A DNA stretch of 64,000 nt from an uncultured Clostridia bacterium (GTDB lineage Bacteria > Bacillota > Clostridia > Christensenellales > CAG-314): assembly GCA_947570215.1 (NCBI GenBank), contig CANOTO010000008.1, positions 1-64,000 on the forward strand. The letters are read 5' to 3'. The notes beneath the pieces were generated by a model. It did no database searches. It saw nothing but the letters and a program-made list of their open reading frames with translations, and was not told the origin of the DNA. Numbering within the stretch: position 1 is the first letter of the stretch; each line of letters begins with the position of its first letter. The translations under genes were made by a program, and so were the position numbers. Below, in pieces: positions 15,862 through 24,210 of the stretch.

Positions 15862-16215
15862 CCCGTGTACCAACGCAAGACTACTTGACTTTCTCCGTAC
15901 GCAGTTTGTCTTTTTATAGTAGCGGACGGAAGACAAACAAACCAACCGTTACTCGTGTCGGAATATATCTCAAACCGTAACGTTCCGCCACAGCCGTTAC
16001 AATTCTATTCGCGCTGTCTTACGCAGAACATTCCGCCGCGCGCCCAAGCGGAAGTCTACGAGCCGGTATTAATTAAGCGGCGTAAGCCATTCCATAGGAA
16101 CGGCTCGTATTTGTGCTATTGTTAGCGTTTAATTTAAGTTTGCCTTATTACGCAGATGCGCTGCGGTACGCTTATCAAATCTCCTTCAACGTCGGGCGAA
16201 TCTAAAAACACCCCC
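15839..16215 (-). ncRNA. ssrA: Transfer-messenger RNA (tmRNA)
   Basis: About 377 nt. The 5' end GGGGGTGTTTTTAGATTCG (from 16215) and the 3' end ACCTCCACCA (to 15839) form the tRNA-like acceptor stem with the CCA encoded. The tag frame is read from 16126 to 16073 and gives ANNSTNTSRSYGMAYAA before TAA. tmRNA with SmpB rescues stalled ribosomes and tags the nascent peptide for proteolysis. The tag ends AYAA where many Firmicutes have ALAA. The 3' end doubles as the island attachment site. Confidence 0.95.
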
Positions 16216-16237
16216 AAAGAAGTTTGCTAACTTAATT

Positions 16238-16266
16238 ATTATACTATATTTTTACCCAAAATGCAA
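16238..16266 (-). promoter_or_regulatory. ssrA promoter
   Basis: On the minus strand TTGCAT (16266-16261), 17-base spacer, TATAAT (16243-16238). The mature 5' end lies 22 bases past the -10, so a short leader is presumably removed by RNase P. Confidence 0.75.
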
Positions 16267-16337
16267 ACGTTATATAAGGCTTATCAAATTATCCGTAATA
16301 TGTTATTCTTTATTTTCATATTGATGGAGACGTGTCT

Positions 16338-17168
16338 ATGAAATTTTCGGAATATTTAGAAATTATGAATACCCGCGGAATAGGCGAGTTGTCTTTTATA
16401 TACGACGACGCGGAGTACGATATAGAAACGGTTGTTGATAATTTTGACGAATTTGTTAAAGGTCAGCCGTTAAAGATAATTTATGGAGTAAATTGGGATC
16501 AATACGTTTATAACAGTTTTGACGAACTGCTTCAAGCGGATATATTCGACGGTAAAACGCTGCAAGAAGTATGGCAGGATATAGAAAACGTTTTGTTTAA
16601 CGGAGAAAGCGAAGAAGAATTTCTCGCGGAAAATTACGTATCGACGTTTGCCGAAATAATGGAATTGCGCAAGCGGGAATATTTGGAAGAAAACGGTGTT
16701 GAGCAATGGTCGCATACTCTAAGCGACAGGCAGTCTTATTGGTACCGTTTTAAGTTTGCGGCAATAGGAGCGTCAATTCTGCCCGTACTGCTGCAAATTT
16801 TTCCTATTTTAGGCGTTGCGAACTGGTATTTTGAATTGCTGTTGGGCGGAGTGCTGATTTTGTCTCTTGTAATTGCGGCAATCGCAATGTTACACGTAAA
16901 CGTTATTATCAACTACGTTGTAACGGATAAACTGATTAAAACTTTTAACGGAATAGAGTGTCAAACCGTTTACGGTAATATTCGCAAGATTACAATGCGC
17001 AAGTATCGCCGTAAGCAGGGCTACGGCAGAATACAGATTTATGTCAAAAGGGGGCTGTCGCTCAACTTCCGTATGGTGCATGTTCCCGACGTGGAAACGG
17101 TGTACAAGCTTATAACGGACAATTGGCAAAACAGTAAAAATTCCGCAGACGATTCATTTGCGGTTTAG
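16338..17168 (+). CDS. Membrane protein of unknown function
   Basis: A 276-residue protein I cannot place in a family. Residues 1 to about 135 are acidic and soluble; residues about 138-190 form two hydrophobic segments (IGASILPVLLQIFPILGVA and LLLGGVLILSLVIAAIAML). The C-terminal 80 residues are basic beta-rich sequence (TVYGNIRKITMRKYRRKQG) resembling bacterial PH-like domains after a membrane hairpin. GGAGA lies seven bases before the ATG at 16338; a GTG six bases earlier overlaps it. It stands alone between ssrA and ppdK. Confidence 0.6.
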   Translation: MKFSEYLEIMNTRGIGELSFIYDDAEYDIETVVDNFDEFVKGQPLKIIYGVNWDQYVYNSFDELLQADIFDGKTLQEVWQDIENVLFNGESEEEFLAENYVSTFAEIMELRKREYLEENGVEQWSHTLSDRQSYWYRFKFAAIGASILPVLLQIFPILGVANWYFELLLGGVLILSLVIAAIAMLHVNVIINYVVTDKLIKTFNGIECQTVYGNIRKITMRKYRRKQGYGRIQIYVKRGLSLNFRMVHVPDVETVYKLITDNWQNSKNSADDSFAV

Positions 17169-17342
17169 TATTGCGGCGGGTTTTCGTTACCCGTCGTTAT
17201 TTTTTTTTGGTACGTGCGCAAATGCGGCGTAATGCGCTTTATTTTTCGTCGATGTATTCGGCGAAAATTTATTCTTCGAGTGTTATCCAAATTTATAATA
17301 ATTGTAATAATATCGTTAAAAAATATTATTGACAAAAAATAC

Positions 17343-17371
17343 TTGTCTATTTTGCCGAAATATTGTAAAAT
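17343..17371 (+). promoter_or_regulatory. ppdK promoter
   Basis: TTGTCT at 17343-17348, 17-base spacer, TAAAAT at 17366-17371. A TTGACA at 17329-17334 also occurs but lacks a well-placed -10. Confidence 0.5.
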
Positions 17372-17431
17372 ATCTTCGATTGGGTAGATTTATTTTCTGC
17401 CTAACTTCTAAAATTCAGGAGGAAAAACAAA

Positions 17432-20077
17432 GTGGCAAAAAAGTATACTTATTTGTTCAGTGAAGGCGACGCGTCTATGCGCGAACTGTTGGGCGGTAAA
17501 GGCGCAAACCTTGCGGAAATGACCAAAATCGGTCTCCCCGTACCCCAAGGCTTTACCATTTCAACCGAAGCCTGCACGCAGTACTACGAAGACGGCAGAC
17601 ATATCAACGATGAAATCAAGGGCCAGATAATGGATTACATCGAAAAGATGGAAAAAATTACCGGCAAAAAGTTCGGCGACAAGGAAAACCCCCTTCTCGT
17701 ATCCGTACGCAGCGGCGCGCGCGCGTCCATGCCCGGTATGATGGATACCATTCTTAATCTCGGATTGAACGAAGAAGTCGTCGAAACCTTGGCGAAGAAA
17801 TCCGGCAACCCCCGTTGGGCGTACGACTGCTACCGTCGTTTTATACAAATGTTCTCCGACGTAGTAATGGAAGTCGGCAAAAAGTATTTCGAAAAGCTTA
17901 TCGACGATATGAAAACCAAGCGCGGCGTAACCAACGACGTAGACTTGACTGCAGACGACCTTAAAGAACTTGCAAACCAATTTAAGGCGGAATATAAGGC
18001 TAAAATAGGCAAGGAATTCCCGCGCGATCCCAAAGAACAGCTGTTTGCGGCGGTAGAAGCGGTGTTCCGCAGCTGGGATAACCCCCGCGCAAACATTTAC
18101 CGTATGGACCACGATATCCCGTATTCTTGGGGTACCGCCGTTAACGTACAGATGATGGCGTTCGGTAATATGGGCGACGATTGCGGTACGGGCGTAGCGT
18201 TTACGCGTAACCCCGCAACGGGCGAAAAGGGTCTTATGGGCGAATTTCTTATGAACGCTCAGGGCGAAGACGTTGTTGCCGGCGTACGCACCCCCATGCA
18301 CATAGACGAAATGGCACGTATACTGCCCGACGTATACAAGCAATTCCTTGAAGTTTGCGAAACGTTGGAACATCATTACAGAGATATGCAGGATATGGAG
18401 TTCACTATCGAACAGGGCAAGCTGTATATGCTTCAAACCCGTAACGGTAAGCGTACGGCTGCCGCCGCTATAAAAATTGCCTGCGACTTAATTGACGAAG
18501 GTATGATTACCGAACAGGAAGCGTTAATGCAAATCGACGCAAAATCTCTCGATATGCTTCTTCACCCCACGTTCGACGCCAAGGCGCTTGCCGCTGCGGA
18601 TAAGAGCAACGTGGTAGGCAAAGGTATTGCCGCAAGCCCCGGAGCAGCCGCCGGCGCAATAGTATTTACGCCGGAAGACGCGGTTGAATTGGGCAAGCAA
18701 AAGAAAAAGGTTATACTTGTGCGTTTGGAAACTTCTCCCGAAGATATCGAAGGTATGAAGTACGCGCAGGGTATTTTGACCGTTCGCGGCGGACAGACTT
18801 CTCACGCGGCGGTTGTTGCCCGCGGTATGGGTACCTGCTGCGTATCCGGCTGCGGCGACATAAAGATGGACGAAGAAAACAAGCAGTTCGAGCTTGGCGG
18901 AAAAATGTTCCGCGAAGGCGACGAATTGTCGCTTGACGGCTCCACGGGTAAAATTTATGACATCGCAATCAAGACCGTTCCCGCCGATCCCTCCAGCGGT
19001 TACTTCGGACGTATTATGAAGCTTGCCGACAAGTACAAGGCTTTGGAAGTTCGCACCAACGCGGATACTCCCGCCGACGCTCAAAACGCTGCCCGTCTTG
19101 GCGCGCAAGGTATCGGTTTGTGCCGTACCGAGCATATGTTCTTCGGCGAAGGACGTATCGACAAGATTCGCGAAATGATTGTTTCCGAAACGGTGGAAGA
19201 ACGCGAAGCCGCTCTTGCTAAAATCGAACCGCTTCAACAGGCGGACTTTGAAGGACTTATGGAAGCGTTGGAAGGTAAGCCGGTTATCATCCGTTACCTT
19301 GACCCGCCGCTTCACGAGTTTGTTCCCACTGCGGAAAAGGATATAGAAGAACTTGCCGCTGCGCAGCACAAGACGGTTGCGCAAATCAAGCAAATCTGCA
19401 ATTCTCTCCACGAATTCAACCCGATGATGGGTCACCGCGGATGCCGTCTTGCGGTAACGTACCCCGAAATTGCCGTTATGCAGACAAAGGCAGTTATCAA
19501 GGCTGCTTTGGCTGTACAAAAACGTCACAAGAATTGGCACGTAGTTCCCGAAATTATGATACCGCTTATCGGTGAAATCAAGGAGCTTGCCTATGTTAAA
19601 AAGGTGGTTTGCGAAACTGCCGACGCAGTTATCAAGGCTGCCAAGTCCAACTTGAAATATCAAGTGGGCACGATGATTGAAATCCCCCGCGCGGCTTTGA
19701 CGGCGGACGAAATCGCTCAGGAAGCGGAATTCTTCAGCTTCGGTACCAACGACCTTACGCAGATGACCTTCGGCTTCAGCCGTGACGACGCAAGCAAATT
19801 CCTTCCCAGCTATTACAGCGCGAAGATTTACGAAAGCGACCCGTTTGCACGTTTGGACACCAAGGGCGTAGGCAAACTTATGAAGATGGCTGTAACGCTT
19901 GGACGCGAAACCCGTCCCGAACTTCAATGCGGTATCTGCGGCGAACACGGCGGCGACCCGTCCAGCATCGAGTTTGCTCACAAGATAGGTTTGACGTACG
20001 TATCCTGCTCGCCTTACCGCGTACCTATCGCGCGTTTGGCTGCGGCGCAGGCAAATATCAAAAATCCTCGCAAATAA
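17432..20077 (+). CDS. ppdK: Pyruvate, phosphate dikinase
   Basis: An 881-residue enzyme interconverting pyruvate, ATP and phosphate with PEP, AMP and diphosphate; in anaerobes it often works in glycolysis to make ATP from diphosphate. The N-terminal ATP-grasp domain opens with GGKGANLAEMTKIGLPVPQGF. The swivelling phosphohistidine domain has GGQTSHAAVVARGMG with His458. The C-terminal PEP-binding barrel has the CGICGEHGG motif at 833-841. Length matches the family. The start is a GTG behind AGGAGG, and codon use is biased as for a highly expressed gene. Single-gene unit with its own promoter and terminator. Confidence 0.97.
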   Translation: MAKKYTYLFSEGDASMRELLGGKGANLAEMTKIGLPVPQGFTISTEACTQYYEDGRHINDEIKGQIMDYIEKMEKITGKKFGDKENPLLVSVRSGARASMPGMMDTILNLGLNEEVVETLAKKSGNPRWAYDCYRRFIQMFSDVVMEVGKKYFEKLIDDMKTKRGVTNDVDLTADDLKELANQFKAEYKAKIGKEFPRDPKEQLFAAVEAVFRSWDNPRANIYRMDHDIPYSWGTAVNVQMMAFGNMGDDCGTGVAFTRNPATGEKGLMGEFLMNAQGEDVVAGVRTPMHIDEMARILPDVYKQFLEVCETLEHHYRDMQDMEFTIEQGKLYMLQTRNGKRTAAAAIKIACDLIDEGMITEQEALMQIDAKSLDMLLHPTFDAKALAAADKSNVVGKGIAASPGAAAGAIVFTPEDAVELGKQKKKVILVRLETSPEDIEGMKYAQGILTVRGGQTSHAAVVARGMGTCCVSGCGDIKMDEENKQFELGGKMFREGDELSLDGSTGKIYDIAIKTVPADPSSGYFGRIMKLADKYKALEVRTNADTPADAQNAARLGAQGIGLCRTEHMFFGEGRIDKIREMIVSETVEEREAALAKIEPLQQADFEGLMEALEGKPVIIRYLDPPLHEFVPTAEKDIEELAAAQHKTVAQIKQICNSLHEFNPMMGHRGCRLAVTYPEIAVMQTKAVIKAALAVQKRHKNWHVVPEIMIPLIGEIKELAYVKKVVCETADAVIKAAKSNLKYQVGTMIEIPRAALTADEIAQEAEFFSFGTNDLTQMTFGFSRDDASKFLPSYYSAKIYESDPFARLDTKGVGKLMKMAVTLGRETRPELQCGICGEHGGDPSSIEFAHKIGLTYVSCSPYRVPIARLAAAQANIKNPRK

Positions 20078-20085
20078 TTGCGGAT

Positions 20086-20115
20086 AAAAAGGAAGGCGAA
20101 AGCCTTCCTTTTTTT
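20086..20115 (+). terminator. ppdK terminator
   Basis: Perfect stem AAAAAGGAAGGC/GCCTTCCTTTTT with a GAAA loop and a T-run. Confidence 0.92.
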
Positions 20116-20194
20116 GTGCGCTGCAAGGTTAGCGTACCGCAAGCGGAAAAGTTCGGCGGTTTCGCTAAAAAACTATTAAAAAAAGTTATAAATC

Positions 20195-20223
20195 TTGACG
20201 AAAAATGAACTTGGGTGTAAAAT
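20195..20223 (+). promoter_or_regulatory. Leaderless-type promoter of the hypB cluster
   Basis: TTGACG at 20195-20200, 17-base spacer, TAAAAT at 20218-20223. The ATG of hypB follows after exactly six bases, so the transcript should start at or next to it. Confidence 0.65.
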
Positions 20224-20229
20224 AGGCTT

Positions 20230-20904
20230 ATGAGTAGCGTGCAAATTGTAGAGATTAAAGAAAACGTTCTGTCGAGAAATAACGAGCAGGCAAAAGAAAT
20301 AAAGGCAGAGCTTAAAAGCAAAAAAATATTTTTTCTTAACGTTATGTCGTCGCCGGGGAGCGGAAAAACCACTCTGCTTATTAACCTTATAAACAGGTTA
20401 AAGCAGGATTATGCCGTCGGCGTCATAGAGGCGGATATCGATTCGGCTGTAGACGCGGAAAAAATAGCATCGGAAACGGGAGTTAAAACAATTCAGATGC
20501 ACACTTGCGGAGCTTGCCATATCACTTGCCAGATGTCGTATGACAGTCTTTGCGCACTGGGCGTAGACGGACTTGACGTAGTTATCCTCGAAAATATCGG
20601 CAATCTCGTCTGCCCCGCCGAATTCGATACGGGCGCAACGAAAAACTTAGTACTTCTGTCCGTTCCCGAGGGCGATGATAAACCTTTAAAATACCCTTTA
20701 ATGTTTGAAGTGGCTTCGGCGGTTGCAATTACTAAAAAAGACGTGTCGCCCGTATTCGATTTTTCGTTTGAAAACGCAGAAAAGAACGTGCATTTACGCA
20801 ACCCGCACGTACCCGTATTTTTTACTTCCGCACTTAAAAACGACGGGCTTGAAGGGCTTGAAAAATATCTCAGAGGAGAAATAGAGAAAGTTAAAAATGA
20901 GTAA
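20230..20904 (+). CDS. HypB-type nickel GTPase, paralog 1 (variant)
   Basis: A 224-residue SIMIBI-class GTPase of the HypB family, which hands nickel to hydrogenase or urease-type apoenzymes. P-loop SSPGSGKTT ends at residue 48; ENIGNLVCPAEFDTGA and LSVPEGDDKPLKYP are family signatures. The metal site differs from standard HypB: C93, C96, H97 and C100 (HTCGACHITC) give extra cysteines. The guanine-specificity motif reads ITKKD rather than NKxD. The N-terminal CxxCGC nickel site is absent. First gene of the cluster, with a leaderless-type promoter; it overlaps the next gene by eight bases. Confidence 0.85.
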   Translation: MSSVQIVEIKENVLSRNNEQAKEIKAELKSKKIFFLNVMSSPGSGKTTLLINLINRLKQDYAVGVIEADIDSAVDAEKIASETGVKTIQMHTCGACHITCQMSYDSLCALGVDGLDVVILENIGNLVCPAEFDTGATKNLVLLSVPEGDDKPLKYPLMFEVASAVAITKKDVSPVFDFSFENAEKNVHLRNPHVPVFFTSALKNDGLEGLEKYLRGEIEKVKNE

Positions 20905-22039
20905 TACGAAGAAGCTTTGTTTTTCGGCGATAATGCTTGCGGTCGGTATACTTTTGCCTATGGCGTTCCACGCGATACCCAACGGCGGAAATATATTCGC
21001 GCCTATGCATTTGCCCGTTTTTATTACGGGTTTCCTTTGCGGACCTATGTACGGCGCGATAGTCGGGCTCGTCTGCCCGCTTATGTCCTGTCTGTTTACG
21101 GGTATGCCTTCCGTTGCTTTTTTGCCTAATATGATGGCTGAGCTGCTTGTTTACGGCACGGTCACGGGTTTGCTTTTCCGCATTATCAAAACGGGCAAAA
21201 TAATTCCCGACGCAATATTGACGCTTATTTTAAGTATGCTTGCGGGCAGAATAGTCGGCGGATTCGTGGCGTATCTTCTCTTTCTCGGCGGAACGCGTTC
21301 CGAATATTCGTGGGCAATCTTTTTTACGGGTTATTTCGTAACCTGCTGGCCCGCGATAGTTATTCAGATTTTGCTTATTCCAACGGTGGTTACTCTTGCA
21401 AAAAAATACCGCTTTATCCGTGAAAGCGACAGATATCTCGACCTTTCGCATCACAGCAAAAACATTGCAAAGCAAAAGCAATTTTTCAACGGTCTTGCCG
21501 AAAATTGGAGAAAGGAATCCACTCTTGACGAAACGGCAATCAGCGCTCTTTTTTCGCAAGTGAGCTTGCCTGCCGGCGGCAGCGTGCTTGACGCGGGCTG
21601 CGGAACGGGCGTTATAGACGGTTATCTGAAAACAGTATGCCGCAACGTCGACGCCGTGGATATATCCGAAAAAATGATTGAAAAAGCAAGGATAAATAAT
21701 CCGGAAGTCAATTATTACGTTGCCGATTTCTACGAATTTAAAAACACGGAGCTTTACGACTGCATAGTCATCTTTGACGCCTATCCGCATTTTATGGATA
21801 AGGAGAATTTTGCGGTAAAAGCAAATTCGCTTTTAAACGACTCCGGCACGCTGTGGATTTTGTTCGATGAAAGCCGTGAGCGTATAAACGGCTATCACTC
21901 GGGGCGTTCCGATATTTCCGTATCTTTGCTGCCCGCTGAAAGGGAGGCGGCAAAACTTAACGAATTTTTCGAAGTAATTTGTAATATTGACGACGCCGAA
22001 CGCTATATTCTCGGTTTAAAGAAAAAGATAAAAAAATGA
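20897..22039 (+). CDS. ECF transporter S component fused to a SAM methyltransferase
   Basis: A 380-residue fusion. Residues 1 to about 170 form five or six membrane helices with the ECF S-component style (AIMLAVGILLPMAFHAIPNG, PMHLPVFITGFLCGPMYGA). Residues about 185-380 are a cytoplasmic class I methyltransferase, with the SAM loop VLDAGCGTG at 230-238, then VDISEKMIEKA. The S component should bind a small substrate and pair with a shared ECF energy module encoded elsewhere. The fused enzyme suggests the substrate or a derivative is methylated on entry. The ligand is unknown. Coupled by overlap to hypB paralog 1. Confidence 0.8.
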   Translation: MSNTKKLCFSAIMLAVGILLPMAFHAIPNGGNIFAPMHLPVFITGFLCGPMYGAIVGLVCPLMSCLFTGMPSVAFLPNMMAELLVYGTVTGLLFRIIKTGKIIPDAILTLILSMLAGRIVGGFVAYLLFLGGTRSEYSWAIFFTGYFVTCWPAIVIQILLIPTVVTLAKKYRFIRESDRYLDLSHHSKNIAKQKQFFNGLAENWRKESTLDETAISALFSQVSLPAGGSVLDAGCGTGVIDGYLKTVCRNVDAVDISEKMIEKARINNPEVNYYVADFYEFKNTELYDCIVIFDAYPHFMDKENFAVKANSLLNDSGTLWILFDESRERINGYHSGRSDISVSLLPAEREAAKLNEFFEVICNIDDAERYILGLKKKIKK

Positions 22040-22131
22040 AAATTTTTTGAAATAGGTATTTACTTATCGATTAAAAAGTAGTAATATATTATATGAAAAA
22101 ATACAGTTTTACTGTAAGATAAGGAGTAAAT

Positions 22132-23514
22132 ATGAATAATAAGGACATCAGAATCTGTATTATCGGCGGCGGTCCCGCAGGCACAAGCGCGGCAATGTAT
22201 CTTGAAAAAAAAGGGTATGAAAACTACGTCATTTACGAAAAGACCGACCGCGTCGGCGGCAAGGCTTTTTCGCCTATGATGAAGTGTAAAACGTCCGACG
22301 GCAAGTGGGAAGACAGAACGATTGAAATGGGCGCTGTCATGGGCTGCGAAACGTATTTCGCCGTTCATGAATGTGAGGAATTCGGCGGCACCACCCACCT
22401 CGACGGTCCTCCTATGGGACGTCGCTTTATGATGACCGACGGCACTCCGCAGAAATCTTCAAAGCTTGCTCTCTTGAAAAAGTTTATGAAGATGAAAAAG
22501 CTCAATAAGCTTCTCAATAAAAAATATTACGGATATGACGTAAACGGACACCGCGGCGTTGCGCAGGGCAGGTATGAAGGTCTTTGCCCTTCGCCCAAAA
22601 TGAAATTAAAGCGCATAGAGGGAGTTAACCCTAACCTCAAAGAGCTGTCTATGCCCTTCTCCGAATTCTTGAAAAAGAACAAGTGCGAGGATGCGACTCT
22701 TGTCTGGAAAGGTCCTTTCACTTCTTTCGGATACGGCTACTTTGACGAAATTCCCGCCGCATACGTTTTGAAATATCTTGACGCGTTCACCGTTCAGCAA
22801 TTCCTTTCCACCGGAAAGCTGTGGACGTGGAGAGACGGTACGCAGTCTATATGGGAGGGCGTGAACAGACACCTCAAGCATCCCGTAAATCTCAATTCCG
22901 AAGTAACGAATATAGAGCGCAAAGACGGTAAAGTTTACGTAACGGTAAACGGCAAAGTCGAAGAATTTGACAAGCTCATTATCTGCACGCCGCTTGAACT
23001 GTTCTTGAAATACGGCGACCCCAGAGATGAGGAGAAAGAGCTGTTTTCAAAGATTGTACATAAAGAATACTTTACTATGGCTGTCAGAACTGCCGAAGGC
23101 AATTGTCCCGACATTTCTTACTACTTCTTTGAAAATATGACCAACGAAACGCGCGGACACCTGATGGTGTTCTATCACCGCTGGCCGCAGTCGGAAATTA
23201 CTGACCAGCCTCTCGTAACCTTTACGTTGAGAAACCACGAGGGTATGGAGGACGTTCCTTTTGATGAAGCGCGCGACATCACTCTTGCAGATATGACCAA
23301 GTGCGGTTTGCCCGTTGACGTTACCGAGCGTATCGACGACTGGTATTACTTCCCTCACGTTTCTTCCAAGGACTATGCCGACGGCTGGTACGACAAGGTT
23401 GAAGCAATGCAGGGCAAGGACAATACGTACTACGCAGGCGAGGTTATGTCATTCGGCGATATGGAAGAAACTGTTGAATACAGCCGTGACCTGATAGAAA
23501 GATTCTTTAAATAA
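22132..23514 (+). CDS. FAD-dependent oxidoreductase, amine oxidase/phytoene desaturase-like
   Basis: A 460-residue flavoprotein. The N-terminal dinucleotide fold has IIGGGPAGTSA (GGGPAG at 12-17) and YEKTDRVGGKAF, the FAD-binding pattern of the NAD(P)-binding-8 / amine oxidase-like group. The C-terminal YYAGEVMSFGDMEETVEYSRDL closes the FAD site. No membrane segment or export signal is present. The substrate is unknown; absence of close similarity to known amine oxidases suggests a reductase or dehydrogenase in this anaerobe. An AAGGAG site precedes the ATG. It lies 93 bases after the ECF-methyltransferase gene, so a second promoter is possible. Confidence 0.8.
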   Translation: MNNKDIRICIIGGGPAGTSAAMYLEKKGYENYVIYEKTDRVGGKAFSPMMKCKTSDGKWEDRTIEMGAVMGCETYFAVHECEEFGGTTHLDGPPMGRRFMMTDGTPQKSSKLALLKKFMKMKKLNKLLNKKYYGYDVNGHRGVAQGRYEGLCPSPKMKLKRIEGVNPNLKELSMPFSEFLKKNKCEDATLVWKGPFTSFGYGYFDEIPAAYVLKYLDAFTVQQFLSTGKLWTWRDGTQSIWEGVNRHLKHPVNLNSEVTNIERKDGKVYVTVNGKVEEFDKLIICTPLELFLKYGDPRDEEKELFSKIVHKEYFTMAVRTAEGNCPDISYYFFENMTNETRGHLMVFYHRWPQSEITDQPLVTFTLRNHEGMEDVPFDEARDITLADMTKCGLPVDVTERIDDWYYFPHVSSKDYADGWYDKVEAMQGKDNTYYAGEVMSFGDMEETVEYSRDLIERFFK

Positions 23515-23538
23515 ACTGAAAAGCATTAAAAGGCGGTT

Positions 23539-24210
23539 ATGGGTAAGGTAAGGACGATACTTTTACAAAAAGGCGTTTTCGACGATAACGATTTTGAAGC
23601 GGATAAGCTGAGGAAAGAGCTACGTACACGGGGAACCTTTCTGATAAACGTAATGTCTTCGCCCGGCGCGGGTAAGACAACCACGCTCGTAGGACTTATT
23701 AACCGCCTTAAACAATATCTGAAAATAGGCGTAATGGAAGCCGATATTGATTACGATATCGACGCAGTGCGCGTTGCCGGTAAAACAGGCTGTAAATCAA
23801 TTCAGCTTCATACGGGCGGAATGTGTCATCTTGACGCTTGTATGACAAAGCAGGGCATAGACGGTTTTGGGGGAAACCTTGATTTGATTTTCCTTGAAAA
23901 CGTGGGTAATCTCGTCTGCCCCGCCGAATTCGATACGGGCGCGCATTTGGATACGGTAATACTTTCTGTTCCCGAAGGGGACGATAAACCGCTCAAATAT
24001 CCGCTTATTTTTGAAAAATGCAATCTTGTCATCATAAACAAGATTGACGCTTTAAGTTATTTCACTTTCGATATGCAGGCGTGTATGAAAAATATTTTTT
24101 CGCGTAATCCGCACGCGGCAGTGTTCCCCGTATCGGCTAAGACGGGCGAGGGAATGGAAGAACTTTCAGATTACATTTTAAAACTAATAAACTGCAAGGA
24201 GAAAACGTAA
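23539..24210 (+). CDS. hypB: HypB-type nickel GTPase, paralog 2
   Basis: A 223-residue HypB family GTPase, closer to the canonical protein than paralog 1. The P-loop SSPGAGKTTT is at residues 40-49, the metal site C96-H97 sits in TGGMCHLDACM, ENVGNLVCPAEFDTGA is conserved, and the guanine motif is NKID. As in paralog 1 the N-terminal CxxCGC nickel site is missing. The two are clearly paralogs from an old duplication. The stop codon overlaps the next start (TAATG), so translation is coupled to the large flavoprotein. Confidence 0.9.
   Translation: MGKVRTILLQKGVFDDNDFEADKLRKELRTRGTFLINVMSSPGAGKTTTLVGLINRLKQYLKIGVMEADIDYDIDAVRVAGKTGCKSIQLHTGGMCHLDACMTKQGIDGFGGNLDLIFLENVGNLVCPAEFDTGAHLDTVILSVPEGDDKPLKYPLIFEKCNLVIINKIDALSYFTFDMQACMKNIFSRNPHAAVFPVSAKTGEGMEELSDYILKLINCKEKT

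Noticed and set aside
18524-19981. A 485-codon open frame on the minus strand inside ppdK
   Set aside because: It is an antisense shadow of a codon-biased conserved gene; the ppdK frame carries all family motifs and the antisense product has no family features or ribosome binding site. The same holds for 17561-18436 and similar frames elsewhere.
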